From contig NZ_BPTV01000001.1 in NCBI RefSeq assembly GCF_019973375.1, forward strand, positions 372,001 to 436,000: a DNA stretch of 64,000 bases. Direction: 5' to 3'. Below are positions 35,459 through 44,996 of this stretch, piece after piece. This DNA is from Prevotella lacticifex (GTDB taxonomy: Bacteria > Bacteroidota > Bacteroidia > Bacteroidales > Bacteroidaceae). Numbering within the stretch: the first letter of the stretch is position 1; every line of letters begins with the position of its first letter. The notes below the pieces were generated by a model that saw nothing but the letters and a program-made list of their open reading frames with translations, ran no database searches and was not told where the DNA came from. The position numbers and the translations under genes were made by a program.

Positions 35459-36256
35459 GTCGAGCATCATCTCGTCGTGATACTTAAACTTGAGGTTGCT
35501 GCCCCATCCGTGGCCTCCGCTGGGATAGACATGCAGCGATGCGCGGACGTCGTTGCGGTATAGCTCCATGTAGTAGTTCACACCGTTGGCGGGCGGCACG
35601 ACGTTGTCGTCGTCGCTGAGAGCGATGAATGCGCGGGGCGTGACGCGGGTGACATGCATGTCGGAGGAGTAGCGCTTCTGGTATTTCTTGCCGTCGTTAT
35701 CGCCGAGGAAGTTGTGGAAACTGCCCTCGTGGCCGTAGCCTTCCATCATTGTTATGACGGGATAGAAGAGAATCTGGAAGTTCGGTTTGGCATCGCCGGT
35801 GCTCTGTGTGGCTATCGTCGATGCGAGGTGGCCTCCCGCCGAGAATCCCATGATACCGACATTGTTGAGGTCGATGTGCCATCCCTTGGCGTTCATCCGC
35901 ACGAGTTTCATGGCCTGCTCGGCATCGCTGATGGGCACGTCGGGGTTGCCGTGGGGCATACGGTATTTTAGTACGATGGCGGCGATGCCGTTGTTCTGGA
36001 AGAACTCGGCCCAGTCGTAGCCCTCCTTCTTTATGGCGAGGTGGTCGTATCCTCCGCCGGGACAGATGACGACGGCGCGGCCAGTGGCCTCACTCTCCTT
36101 TGGTAGATAGACACGCACCTTGGCTGTGTCCTTCGGATCACCGTTGTCGTAGGTGGGACGGCCATTATACAGAGTGGCATCGAAAGTCTCCTGGGCGCTT
36201 GCTGCAACGGCTGTTGCGAGCATTCCCAGCACAAGAAGTATTTTAAAATGTTTCAT
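35432..36256 (-). CDS. Secreted alpha/beta-hydrolase, carbohydrate esterase-like
   Basis: 274 residues with a signal peptide (MKHFKILLVLGMLATAVAAS). The fold shows the oxyanion block CPGGGYDHLA, the nucleophile elbow GFSAGGHLA (Ser near 147), a late acid in SDDDNVVPP and catalytic His in PSGGHGWG. This is the BD-FAE/acetyl-xylan-esterase-like group found in Bacteroidota glycan degradation. It is divergent from a sialate O-acetylesterase-like gene with separate -7 boxes 43 bp apart, so the two esterases may serve the same substrate. Confidence 0.88.
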   Translation of the reverse strand: MKHFKILLVLGMLATAVAASAQETFDATLYNGRPTYDNGDPKDTAKVRVYLPKESEATGRAVVICPGGGYDHLAIKKEGYDWAEFFQNNGIAAIVLKYRMPHGNPDVPISDAEQAMKLVRMNAKGWHIDLNNVGIMGFSAGGHLASTIATQSTGDAKPNFQILFYPVITMMEGYGHEGSFHNFLGDNDGKKYQKRYSSDMHVTRVTPRAFIALSDDDNVVPPANGVNYYMELYRNDVRASLHVYPSGGHGWGSNLKFKYHDEMMLDFKAWLRSF

Positions 36257-36284
36257 AATCGTGTTAATTTCGTCTATAGCATTG

Positions 36285-36292
36285 CAAAGTTA
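36285..36292 (-). promoter_or_regulatory. -7 box of the alpha/beta-hydrolase gene
   Basis: TAACTTTG on the minus strand, 28 bp before the start codon. Confidence 0.65.
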
Positions 36293-36334
36293 CTAAAAAC
36301 CCCGTCACGTGTTCTGTGTTTTATAAAAAATTAG

Positions 36335-36342
36335 TATATTTG
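36335..36342 (+). promoter_or_regulatory. -7 box of the SGNH esterase gene
   Basis: TATATTTG, 24 bp before ATG 36367. Confidence 0.65.
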
Positions 36343-36366
36343 CACTCAGAACTAAAGACATTCTAT

Positions 36367-37815
36367 ATGTATAAACGATTTTTAATAATTGCCACCGCCC
36401 TCTTGGCGGTCTCGGCATCGTCGCAGGCCAAGGTGCGCCTGCCACATCTGTTGTCCGACGGTATGGTTATCCAGCAGAACACCAACGCTAACCTTTGGGG
36501 ATGGGCCAAGCCAAAGTCGGAAGTCACCGTGTCGGCCAGCTGGACGGCTGAGAAATTCCACGCTACGGCGGGTAAGGACGGTAAATTCATTGTTAAGGTT
36601 TCGACTCCGGCAGCCAGTTTCGAGCCCCTGACCATAACCCTCGACGACGGCGACGGTGCCGCGACGATAAGCAATGTCCTCGCCGGCGACGTGTGGATAT
36701 GTGCCGGACAGAGCAATATGGAGATGCCGGTGAAAGGATTCAACGGCTGTCCGGTGAAGGAATATAATAATGTGGTGGCCGACGCGGCCAACAACCGTGG
36801 TCTGCGCTACTGCAAGATTCCGAGTGTGATGAGCATGAAACCCCTCGCCGACGCCAACTGCCAGTGGCGCAATTCCGACATGCGGAATGTCAGCGACGAG
36901 TCGGCAACTGGCTACTTCTTCGGCCGGATGCTCTCGCGCAGTCTCAATATCCCTATAGGACTCATCGAGGCAAATAAAGGAGGTACGCGCGTGGAGAGCT
37001 GGCTCAACGAGGCCAGTCTGAAGAAATATACCGACGAGAAGCTCGACACGATGTCGATAGTACGCAACAGCCGCTACGACTACGAGCGCACGCTGGTATG
37101 GGGCAACGGTACCTTCGCCCCCGTCATCAACAGCACCATCAAGGGCATTATCTTCTATCAGGGCTGCGGCAATGTGGGCTACCACACCACCGACTACGCC
37201 TTCCGCCTGTCGAAACTCGTCGAGCAGTGGCGGTCGTCGTTCGGCGATGTGCCGTTCTATTTCGTCCAGATAGCTCCTTTCGACTACGGTCCCGGCATCG
37301 AGGCAGCCAAGCTCCGCGAGCAGCAGGCTAAGGCTATGGACCTCATTCCCAACAGCGACATGGTCTGCACCAACGACCTCGTATATCCTTATGAGCGCCA
37401 TCAGATTCATCCTTGCCAGAAACGGCAGGTCGGTGAGCGCCTCGCCTTCATCGCCCTTAACCACAACTACGGCTTCAGCAACCTCTACTGCGACAGTCCG
37501 GAGTTCGACAAGATGGAGATTTCGGGCGACACCTGCTTCATAAAGCTGAAGAAGGACTACGGCGGTCTGTCGCGCTATGACGGCATCGAAGGCTTCGAGG
37601 TGGCCGGTGCCGACAAGGTCTTCCATCCTGCTGAGGCCTGCCACTACTGGAAACAGGGCAACGATCCGCACAACGAATGGATTCAGGTCATATCGAAAGA
37701 TGTGAAGTCGCCGGTAGCCGTGCGCTATTGCTTCAAGAGCTTTCAGCTCGGCAACCTCGGCAATCAGGGCGGTCTGCCACTAATTCCGTTCCGTACAGAC
37801 ACATGGGACAAATGA
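36367..37815 (+). CDS. Sialate O-acetylesterase-like SGNH hydrolase
   Basis: 482 residues from ATG 36367 (MYKRFLIIATALLAV signal peptide); upstream codons lie in the promoter. A beta domain (VRLPHLLSDGMVIQQ) precedes the SGNH core with AGQSNMEMPVKGF (nucleophile Ser in GQSNM), GGTRVESW, YQGCGNVGYH and a C-terminal DxIHP-like block (ERHQIHPCQKRQVGERLA). It removes acetyl groups from sialic acids or other glycans outside the cytoplasm. Its stop codon overlaps the next start (ATGA). Confidence 0.9.
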   Translation: MYKRFLIIATALLAVSASSQAKVRLPHLLSDGMVIQQNTNANLWGWAKPKSEVTVSASWTAEKFHATAGKDGKFIVKVSTPAASFEPLTITLDDGDGAATISNVLAGDVWICAGQSNMEMPVKGFNGCPVKEYNNVVADAANNRGLRYCKIPSVMSMKPLADANCQWRNSDMRNVSDESATGYFFGRMLSRSLNIPIGLIEANKGGTRVESWLNEASLKKYTDEKLDTMSIVRNSRYDYERTLVWGNGTFAPVINSTIKGIIFYQGCGNVGYHTTDYAFRLSKLVEQWRSSFGDVPFYFVQIAPFDYGPGIEAAKLREQQAKAMDLIPNSDMVCTNDLVYPYERHQIHPCQKRQVGERLAFIALNHNYGFSNLYCDSPEFDKMEISGDTCFIKLKKDYGGLSRYDGIEGFEVAGADKVFHPAEACHYWKQGNDPHNEWIQVISKDVKSPVAVRYCFKSFQLGNLGNQGGLPLIPFRTDTWDK

Positions 37816-38351
37816 CCTCCCGGCTGTCTTTCTTTAAATTCTGTCCGCATTGTGGCAGTGCCCGCTTCGTCGACAACGACTTCAAGAGCCGGCACTGCCT
37901 CGACTGCGGATTTGTGTATTATATCAATCCCAGTGCGGCCACGGCGGCTTTCGTCGTCGACGGTGACGGTCGGATGCTCGTCGTCCGCCGCAAGCTCGAC
38001 CCGGCAAAGGGCACCCTCGACCTCCCCGGGGGCTTCAGCGATGTCGGTGAGAGCCTTGAGGAGGGCATCGCCCGTGAGGTTATGGAGGAGACCGGCCTTG
38101 AGGTCAGCGACCCGCGGTTCCTCTTCAGTCTGCCCAACGACTACCTCTATTCGGGATTCCACGTGCCCACCCTCGATTCGTTCTTCCTCTGCCGCACCCG
38201 CAATGCCACCGCAGTGCATGCCGCCGACGATGCCGCCAGTGCTGAGTGGGTCGATATCGGTAGTGTGCGGGCCGAACTTTTTGGTCTCGCGAGTGTCAGG
38301 AAGGCCGTGACGGAGTTCCTAAGAAATACCTCCAAATACTTAAAAAAATAA
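37812..38351 (+). CDS. NUDIX hydrolase with N-terminal zinc ribbon
   Basis: 179 residues from ATG 37812, which overlaps the preceding TGA as ATGA; longer upstream frames overlap the esterase and are rejected. A zinc ribbon (CPHCGS and CLDCGF, residues 10-35) precedes the Nudix domain with the full box GGFSDVGESLEEGIAREVMEETG written here in part: GGFSDVGESLEEG, REVMEETG. It hydrolyses a nucleoside diphosphate derivative; zinc-ribbon members include NADH pyrophosphatases, but the NudC signature is not complete. Confidence 0.9.
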   Translation: MTSRLSFFKFCPHCGSARFVDNDFKSRHCLDCGFVYYINPSAATAAFVVDGDGRMLVVRRKLDPAKGTLDLPGGFSDVGESLEEGIAREVMEETGLEVSDPRFLFSLPNDYLYSGFHVPTLDSFFLCRTRNATAVHAADDAASAEWVDIGSVRAELFGLASVRKAVTEFLRNTSKYLKK

Positions 38352-38392
38352 AAAAGTTGTCTATTATAATATGTGTAAGCAAAAGTTTTTCT

Positions 38393-38400
38393 TACTTTTG
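38393..38400 (+). promoter_or_regulatory. -7 box of topA
   Basis: TACTTTTG with TTG near 38357 upstream, about 60 bp before the topA start; likely drives topA-aroK-speA. Confidence 0.55.
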
Positions 38401-38462
38401 CGCCTTTGAGCTTACAGACGTATCGAAAGAGCTCAAGAATGTTGCACTTACCATCAATGATT

Positions 38463-40841
38463 ATGCAAGATAACTTAGTAATAGTAGAGAGCCCCGCGAA
38501 GGCTAAGACGATTCAGAAATTTCTTGGCAAAGACTATAAAGTCATGTCCAGTTACGGTCACATCCGCGACCTGAAAAAGAAGGAACTGAGCATAGATACT
38601 GACACCCTGGAACCTCATTATGTCATTCCGGAGGAAAAGAAAAAAGTTGTCAGCGAACTGAAGAAGAACGCTAAGGCCGCAAAGAAGGTGTGGCTCGCAT
38701 CCGATGAGGACCGCGAGGGAGAGGCCATCAGCTGGCACCTCTGCGAGGTTCTCGGTCTCGACGAGGCGAAGACGAGCCGTATCGTCTTCCATGAAATCAC
38801 AAAACCCGCTATCTTGGCGGCCATAGAGCATCCGCGTCACCTCGACATGAACCTCGTCAACGCCCAGCAGGCCCGCCGCGTTCTCGACCGTCTGGTGGGT
38901 TTCCGCCTCTCGCCGGTGCTGTGGAGGAAGGTGAAACCGGCCCTGTCGGCAGGACGCGTGCAGAGTGTCGCCGTCCGCCTTATCGTTGAGAGGGAACGTG
39001 ACATACAGAAATTCGAGAGTGAGCCGTTCTACCGAGTGAACGCCATCTTCGGCCTTACCAATGCCGACGGCTCGCAGAGTGAGGTGAAAGCCGAGCTCAA
39101 CCATAGGTTCAAGACCCACGACGAGGCCCTCGCCTTCCTCGACAAGTGCAAGAATGCTGAATTCAGAATTGCCGACATAGCCAAGAAACCGCTCAAGCGG
39201 TCGCCGGCACCACCTTTCACCACCTCCACCTTGCAGCAGGAGGCAGCGCGAAAGCTCGGATTCACCGTCAGCCAGACGATGATTGTGGCCCAGCATCTCT
39301 ATGAGAACGGACACATAACATATATGCGTACCGACAGCGTCAACCTCTCGTCGTTGGCCATTAACACCAGTAAGGAGGAGATTGTCAAGCTCTACGGCGA
39401 CACTTACAGCTATCCGCGCAACTACGTCACCCACAGTAAGGGAGCCCAGGAGGCCCACGAGGCCATCCGTCCGACGTTCATGAGCAAGCCCACCGTCGAC
39501 GGTACACCGCAGGAGAAACGCCTCTACGAGCTTATATGGAAGCGCACGGCAGCATCGCAGATGGCCGACGCAAGGATAGAAAAGACATCGGTCAACATCG
39601 AGGTAGTGCCCGCTGAAGCCGATGCCGACAAGGCTTTGGCACCAGTAAACGCCAAACAGCACCCGTCGCCGGTGTTCGTCGCCAGCGGTGAGGTGGTCAC
39701 CTTCGAGGGATTCCTGAAGGTATATAAGGAGTCGTCGGATGATGATGAGCAGTCGGCATCGGCCGACTCAGCGCAGAAACTGCCCGTGATGAAGGTCGGC
39801 GACCAGCTCACCCGCCGTGAGATAACGTCGACAGAGCGTTTCTCTATGCCCCCAAGCCGGTACACTGAGGCCAGTCTTGTGCATAAACTTGAGGAACTCG
39901 GCATCGGCCGTCCGTCGACTTACGCTCCTACAATATCTACAATCCAGCAACGGCAGTATGTTGAGAAGGGCGACCGGAAGGGTTCCCAGCGCAAGTATAC
40001 CGTCGATACGCTGAAAGGAAAGATTGTTACGACGAAGGAAAAAACGGAGATGGCCGGTTCAGACCGCGGCAAGCTGATACCTACCGACATCGGTATCGTC
40101 GTCAACGACTTCCTCATGGAGAACTTCCCGGAGATCCTCGACTATAACTTCACGGCCAAGGTGGAGAAGGACTTCGATAAGATTGCCGAGGGCGAAGCGA
40201 AGTGGAACAAGGAGATGAAGACCTTCTACAAGAGCTTTGAGCCTCAGGTTGAGAAGGTTATGAACGCGCGGTCGGAGCATAAAGCCGGTGAGCGCGAACT
40301 CGGTGTCGACCCGAAGTCGGGCAAGCCGGTGTACGTAAAGATTGGCCGTTTCGGTCCTGTGGTGCAGATTGGCGATGCCAACGACAACGACAAACCGCGG
40401 TTCTCGCAGCTTCCGGCCAACAAGAGCATGGAGACGATAACCCTCGATGAGGCTCTGGAACTCTTCAAGCTGCCGCGTACCGTGGGCCAGTTTGAGGGCT
40501 CCGATGTCACTATCGGCTCCGGACGCTTTGGCCCTTATGTCCTTCACGACAAGAGTTATGTAAGCATTCCGAAGACCATCGACCCCATGGCGATAACCCT
40601 CGACGAGGCCGTGGAGCTCATCCAGCAGAAGCGGGAGGCCGAGAAGAAACGTCATCTCAAGGCTTTCGACGAGGATCCGAAGATGGAAGTGATGAACGGC
40701 CGCTACGGTCCTTACATCGCCTACGACGGGAAGAACTACCGCCTCAATAAGGCTCAGCGCGAACGTGCGTCCGAACTCACCTACGAGGAGTGTAAGGAGA
40801 TTGTGGAGAATGCACCGGAACCAAAATCAAGAAGGAAATGA
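38463..40841 (+). CDS. topA: DNA topoisomerase I
   Basis: 792 residues from ATG 38463 (ATG 38457 is equally possible). The Toprim domain opens with LVIVESPAKAKTIQKFLG and has DEDREGEAISWHL; the catalytic tyrosine is in HITYMRTDS near residue 300. The C-terminus lacks cysteine zinc fingers and instead carries Topo I C-terminal repeats (GRFGPVVQIG, GRFGPYVLHD, GRYGPYIAYDGKNYRL), the typical Bacteroidota form. It relaxes negative supercoils. Its stop overlaps aroK by 4 bp. Confidence 0.96.
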   Translation: MQDNLVIVESPAKAKTIQKFLGKDYKVMSSYGHIRDLKKKELSIDTDTLEPHYVIPEEKKKVVSELKKNAKAAKKVWLASDEDREGEAISWHLCEVLGLDEAKTSRIVFHEITKPAILAAIEHPRHLDMNLVNAQQARRVLDRLVGFRLSPVLWRKVKPALSAGRVQSVAVRLIVERERDIQKFESEPFYRVNAIFGLTNADGSQSEVKAELNHRFKTHDEALAFLDKCKNAEFRIADIAKKPLKRSPAPPFTTSTLQQEAARKLGFTVSQTMIVAQHLYENGHITYMRTDSVNLSSLAINTSKEEIVKLYGDTYSYPRNYVTHSKGAQEAHEAIRPTFMSKPTVDGTPQEKRLYELIWKRTAASQMADARIEKTSVNIEVVPAEADADKALAPVNAKQHPSPVFVASGEVVTFEGFLKVYKESSDDDEQSASADSAQKLPVMKVGDQLTRREITSTERFSMPPSRYTEASLVHKLEELGIGRPSTYAPTISTIQQRQYVEKGDRKGSQRKYTVDTLKGKIVTTKEKTEMAGSDRGKLIPTDIGIVVNDFLMENFPEILDYNFTAKVEKDFDKIAEGEAKWNKEMKTFYKSFEPQVEKVMNARSEHKAGERELGVDPKSGKPVYVKIGRFGPVVQIGDANDNDKPRFSQLPANKSMETITLDEALELFKLPRTVGQFEGSDVTIGSGRFGPYVLHDKSYVSIPKTIDPMAITLDEAVELIQQKREAEKKRHLKAFDEDPKMEVMNGRYGPYIAYDGKNYRLNKAQRERASELTYEECKEIVENAPEPKSRRK

Positions 40842-41371
40842 CAATACCCAGAATTATCCTATTAGGCTATATGGGTGCCGGCAAGACAACCGTCGGAAAG
40901 GCACTGGCAAAGGCGTTGAACCTCCAGTTCTACGACCTCGACTGGTACATTGAGAACCGCATGCACATGACTGTGAAGCAGATCTTCGATGAGCGCGGCG
41001 AGGAGGGATTCCGGAAAATAGAGCACAATATGCTCCACGAGGTGGCCGAATTTGAGGATGTCGTCATATCCTGCGGAGGCGGAACACCCTGTTTCTTCGA
41101 TAATATCGACTATATGAACCAGCAGGGTGAGACCGTCTATCTGAAGGCCACACCCGATGTTCTCTATGGTCATCTGAAGATGGGACGCACCGTCCGCCCC
41201 CTTCTGCTCAACAAAACGCCCGACGAGGTGAAGGATTTCGTCAGCCGGCAACTTGCTGAGCGCGAGCCGTTCTACACGAAGGCAAAGCACGTTATCGACG
41301 TCAGTCTTATGGATAATTATGAGAAAATTGCAATAACAGTCGACAATGTACGTCGGCTGTTGGATATTTAA
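40838..41371 (+). CDS. aroK: Shikimate kinase
   Basis: 177 residues. Walker A GYMGAGKTT at 10-18, the shikimate-binding DLDWYIENRMHMTV, the EEGFRKIEH block with the conserved Arg, and SCGGGTPCF define the family; the lid holds GRTVRPLL. It phosphorylates shikimate for aromatic amino acid synthesis. It overlaps topA by ATGA and precedes speA by 7 bp, so the three genes form one transcript. Confidence 0.95.
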   Translation: MTIPRIILLGYMGAGKTTVGKALAKALNLQFYDLDWYIENRMHMTVKQIFDERGEEGFRKIEHNMLHEVAEFEDVVISCGGGTPCFFDNIDYMNQQGETVYLKATPDVLYGHLKMGRTVRPLLLNKTPDEVKDFVSRQLAEREPFYTKAKHVIDVSLMDNYEKIAITVDNVRRLLDI

Positions 41372-41378
41372 ATATAGA

Positions 41379-43274
41379 ATGAAGAATTGGACTATAGAAG
41401 ACTCTGAGGAGTTGTATAATATAAAAGGGTGGGGAACATCCTATTTCGGCATCAATAAGAAAGGCCATGTCTACGTGTCGCCGTGCAAGGACAATACGCA
41501 GATAGACCTCTGCGACATCATGGACGAGCTCGCCCTGCGCGATGTCCGTCCGCCAGTGCTGCTGCGTTTCCCCGATATTCTTGACAACCGGATTGAGAAA
41601 ATAGCCCAGTGCTACGAGAAAGCCCGTGAGGAATACGACTTCAAGGGCAAGACCTACGTTGTCTATCCCATCAAGGTGAACCAGATGCAGCCTGTCGTCA
41701 GCGAGGTCATCTCGCACGGCGAGAAGTATAATCTCGGCCTTGAGGCAGGCTCGAAACCTGAGCTCCACGCTGTCCTCGCCGTCCAGAACAAGAGCAACTC
41801 GGTCATTATCTGCAACGGATATAAGGACGAGAGCTATATCGAACTGGCTATGCTCGCCCAGAAACTCGGCAAGAAAGTGTTCATCGTTGTCGAGAAACTC
41901 AACGAGATAGAGATTATCGCCCGCACAGCCAAGCGCCTCAATGTCACCCCGAATGTGGGCATCCGCATCAAGCTTGCAGCCTCTGGCTCAGGCAAATGGG
42001 CCGAGAGCGGCGGCGACGCGTCGAAGTTCGGACTCACGCCATCGGAGCTCCTCAATGCCCTCAATCGCCTCGACGAGGTGGGACTGCACGACAGCTTCCG
42101 CCTGATACACTTCCACATAGGCAGTCAGATAACGAAAATACGGCGCATACAGTCGGCTCTGACCGAGGCCGGACAGTACTATGCCAACCTCCGGAAGATG
42201 GGATACAATATCGAATTCGTCGATTGCGGAGGCGGACTCGGTGTCGATTATGACGGCACACGGTCGTCGAACAACGAGAGTTCGGTCAACTATTCCATCC
42301 AGGAGTACATCAACGACTGCGTATACGCTTTCGCCGACATCGCCAACAAGAATGATATTCCGCACCCGAACATCATCACCGAGAGCGGACGCAGTCTGGC
42401 TGCGCATCATTCCGTTCTCGTTCTGAACGTCCTCGGTGCCGCCTCGCTGCCCGAAATGCCGGAGGAGTTTGAGGCTAAGCCCACTGATCATCAGCTCGTT
42501 AAGGACCTCTATGAGATTTGGGACAACCTCAATCCTAAGTCGATGCTTGAGGACTGGCACGACGCTGAGCAGATTCGCGAGGACTGTCTCGACATGTTCG
42601 CCCACGGAATGGTCGACCTCAAGACGCGTGCCGAGATAGAAGCGATGTACTGGAGCGTCTGCCACGAGATTAATGCTATTGCAAAGACGATGAAGCATGT
42701 GCCCGATGAGCTCCGCGGTCTCGATAAACTGTTGGCTGACAAGTACTTCTGCAACTTCTCCATCTTCCAGTCGCTGCCCGACTGCTGGGGTATCGACCAG
42801 CTGTTCCCTATCATGCCGATAGAGCGTCTCGACGAGAAGCCCACACGCAACTGCACCATCCAGGACATCACTTGCGACTCCGATGGAAAGATTACGAACT
42901 TCACCACCGGCGGATCGCTGTCGAATGTGCTGCCTGTCCATGCCCTGCGCCAGGGCGAGCAGTATCTCCTCGGAGTGTTCCTCGTAGGTGCTTACCAGGA
43001 AATTCTCGGCGATATGCACAACCTCTTCGGCGATACGACGGCGGCACATATAAGCGTTAAGGACTGCACCTACCACATAGACCAGATTATCGACGGCGAG
43101 ACTGTCGACGAAGTGCTCGAATATGTACAGTACAATCCTAAAAAGCTCGTCAGACAGTTGGAGCAGTGGGTCACCAAGAGCGTCCGTCAGGGGAAGATAA
43201 CCCTCGAGGAAGGCAAGGAATTCCTGTCGAACTACCGTTCCGGACTCTACGGTTACACATATCTCGACGTGTAA
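41379..43274 (+). CDS. speA: Biosynthetic arginine decarboxylase
   Basis: 631 residues from ATG 41379; an earlier in-frame ATG overlaps aroK and is less likely. PLP-binding lysine is in VVYPIKVNQM (about residue 99); the alanine-racemase-fold barrel continues with GLEAGSKPELHAVLA and HFHIGSQITKI, and the C-terminal barrel has NFSIFQSLPDCWGIDQLFPI. It makes agmatine from arginine, the first step of polyamine synthesis. argB follows after 142 bp, linking arginine supply to its use, an arrangement seen in Bacteroidales. Confidence 0.96.
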   Translation: MKNWTIEDSEELYNIKGWGTSYFGINKKGHVYVSPCKDNTQIDLCDIMDELALRDVRPPVLLRFPDILDNRIEKIAQCYEKAREEYDFKGKTYVVYPIKVNQMQPVVSEVISHGEKYNLGLEAGSKPELHAVLAVQNKSNSVIICNGYKDESYIELAMLAQKLGKKVFIVVEKLNEIEIIARTAKRLNVTPNVGIRIKLAASGSGKWAESGGDASKFGLTPSELLNALNRLDEVGLHDSFRLIHFHIGSQITKIRRIQSALTEAGQYYANLRKMGYNIEFVDCGGGLGVDYDGTRSSNNESSVNYSIQEYINDCVYAFADIANKNDIPHPNIITESGRSLAAHHSVLVLNVLGAASLPEMPEEFEAKPTDHQLVKDLYEIWDNLNPKSMLEDWHDAEQIREDCLDMFAHGMVDLKTRAEIEAMYWSVCHEINAIAKTMKHVPDELRGLDKLLADKYFCNFSIFQSLPDCWGIDQLFPIMPIERLDEKPTRNCTIQDITCDSDGKITNFTTGGSLSNVLPVHALRQGEQYLLGVFLVGAYQEILGDMHNLFGDTTAAHISVKDCTYHIDQIIDGETVDEVLEYVQYNPKKLVRQLEQWVTKSVRQGKITLEEGKEFLSNYRSGLYGYTYLDV

Positions 43275-43416
43275 GATCTCGGCGGAATTCGACCCCGGTG
43301 CCAATCCCAAGAGATAAACATATTACTGAGAATCAGCCACTTGGCCAATTTAAAGCGGTAAAAACGTTTTAGCGTTCGGTGGCTGTGAAATCTTGAGGTT
43401 ATAAAAAATATAGGTT

Positions 43417-44298
43417 ATGAAGGAAACAATGAGAGACAAAAGAGTGGAAAATTCCGTTGCCGCCCACAGCTCCACGGACTGCAAGGAGCGGCTTGTCGTC
43501 GTCAAGGTTGGCGGTGCCATCGTTGAGGATGAGGCCCGTCTGTCGGCCCTTCTCTCCGCCTTCTCGGCCATTGAGGGCCGCAAGGTGCTCGTCCATGGCG
43601 GTGGTCGTCGTGCTACAAAGGTGGCAGCAGCCCTCGGAATAGACACCCGCATGGTCGGCGGCCGCCGCGTCACCGATGCTGATATGCTCGAAGTCGTCAC
43701 GATGGTGTACGGTGGACTCGTCAATAAGAATATTGTTGCCCGTCTGCAGGCCTCCGGCATCGATGCCATCGGCCTCACCGGAGCCGACATGGACGTCATC
43801 CGCAGTCACCGCCGCCCGCCAGTCGAGGTCGCTCTGCCAGCCGCCGACGGTAGTCATTCAGAGCCGACGGTTGTCGATTACGGCTTTGTCGGCGATGTCG
43901 ATAAGGTCAATGCCGATGCCCTCGCGACGCTCCTCGATGCCGGAATAACCCCCGTCTTAGCTCCGCTGACCCATGATGGCCGTGGAAATATCCTCAATAC
44001 CAACGCCGACACCATTGCCGCGACAGCCGCCAAGGCCCTTGCCGCGCGCTACGACGTTACTCTTATTTATACGTTCGAGAAGGCCGGAGTGCTCCGCGAC
44101 CCCGACGACGACAGCAGTGTCATCCCCACCATCACCCGTTCTGATTTCCAGCGCTATGTCGCCGACGGCACTATCGCCGGCGGAATGATTCCCAAGGTCG
44201 AGAATGCCCTCTCTGCCGTCGACGCGGGAGTGGCCCGCGTCATAATCACCAGGGCTAATGCCATCGACGGCCGGCACGGGACGGTGATAAGCAAGTAA
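43417..44298 (+). CDS. argB: Acetylglutamate kinase family (possibly N-succinylglutamate kinase)
   Basis: 293 residues. The amino-acid kinase fold is shown by VVVKVGGAIVE, LVHGGGRRATKVAAALG, GLTGADMD, NTNADTIAATAAKAL and GGMIPKVENALSAV. Kinases of this family phosphorylate N-acylglutamate in arginine synthesis. In Bacteroides the pathway uses N-succinyl intermediates, so the acyl group here may be succinyl; that is inference from relatives. The N-terminus has an extra 25 polar residues, and a second ATG at codon 5 is possible. Confidence 0.92.
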   Translation: MKETMRDKRVENSVAAHSSTDCKERLVVVKVGGAIVEDEARLSALLSAFSAIEGRKVLVHGGGRRATKVAAALGIDTRMVGGRRVTDADMLEVVTMVYGGLVNKNIVARLQASGIDAIGLTGADMDVIRSHRRPPVEVALPAADGSHSEPTVVDYGFVGDVDKVNADALATLLDAGITPVLAPLTHDGRGNILNTNADTIAATAAKALAARYDVTLIYTFEKAGVLRDPDDDSSVIPTITRSDFQRYVADGTIAGGMIPKVENALSAVDAGVARVIITRANAIDGRHGTVISK

Positions 44299-44391
44299 CG
44301 ATAATATTGACTGTAACTGTCTCTACGACAACTATATATACACTATTATACGGGCCGGAACCACGGCTACGGCGATAATTAAACAACGATA

Positions 44392-44922
44392 ATGAAGAAT
44401 GTCAGTTTCCGCAACGATGTGCTGCCGTTGAAGAATGAGCTCTTCCGGCTGGCCTTGCGCATCACCCTCGACAGGGCTGATGCCGAGGATGTCGTGCAGG
44501 AAACGATGATCAAGGTGTGGAGCAAGCGCGACTCGTGGGACGATATCGACAACGTAGAGGCTTTCTCCATGACCATCTGCCGTAACCTTGCCCTCGACCA
44601 CGCCAAGCGGAGGGAGAACGACAACGAGCGCCTCGACGCCGACAATGTGCGAGAGCCGGTGGCACCGTCGAACCCCTTCGAACAGGCCGTCAACCAAGAC
44701 CGCGTGCAGATAGTGCGCCGCATCGTCGACAGTCTGCCCGAAAAACAGCGAAGCTGCATCCAGTTGCGCGACTTCGAGGGAAAGCAATATAAGGAGATTG
44801 CCAGTATCCTGACTATTACCGAAGAACAGGTGAAAGTCAATATCTTCCGGGCCCGCCAGACCATAAAACAGAAATTTCTTGAGGCCGAGGCCTTCCATGC
44901 AAAGCATAGAGAATCTAAATAA
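44392..44922 (+). CDS. ECF-type RNA polymerase sigma factor
   Basis: 176 residues with sigma region 2 (ADAEDVVQETMIKVWSKRD, about 28-47) and region 4 (LPEKQRSCIQLRDFEGK, then EIASILTITEEQVKVNIFRAR). Regions 1 and 3 are absent, which marks it as extracytoplasmic-function type. It directs RNA polymerase to stress promoters until held by an anti-sigma factor. The gene after it (74 bp) encodes a one-helix membrane protein that fits such a partner, and an ECF-like promoter lies between them. Confidence 0.93.
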   Translation: MKNVSFRNDVLPLKNELFRLALRITLDRADAEDVVQETMIKVWSKRDSWDDIDNVEAFSMTICRNLALDHAKRRENDNERLDADNVREPVAPSNPFEQAVNQDRVQIVRRIVDSLPEKQRSCIQLRDFEGKQYKEIASILTITEEQVKVNIFRARQTIKQKFLEAEAFHAKHRESK

Positions 44923-44944
44923 ATGTTAAAAGCGACGGCTCCTT

Positions 44945-44970
44945 TGTAACTTTTCATTCTTTCAGTCGTC
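44945..44970 (+). promoter_or_regulatory. Possible ECF-sigma promoter before the anti-sigma gene
   Basis: TGTAAC (44945-44950), 16 bp, then CGTC (44967-44970) matches the general AAC-N16-CGTC layout of ECF promoters, and it is not a TAnnTTTG site. It is 26 bp upstream of the start at 44997. It would let the sigma factor induce its own partner. Confidence 0.4.
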
Positions 44971-44996
44971 GAGTATTTAGAACCAAGGAATTAAAT

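Noticed and set aside
41988-43310. Open frame of 440 codons opposite speA
   Set aside because: It mirrors speA and shows no domain or start signal.
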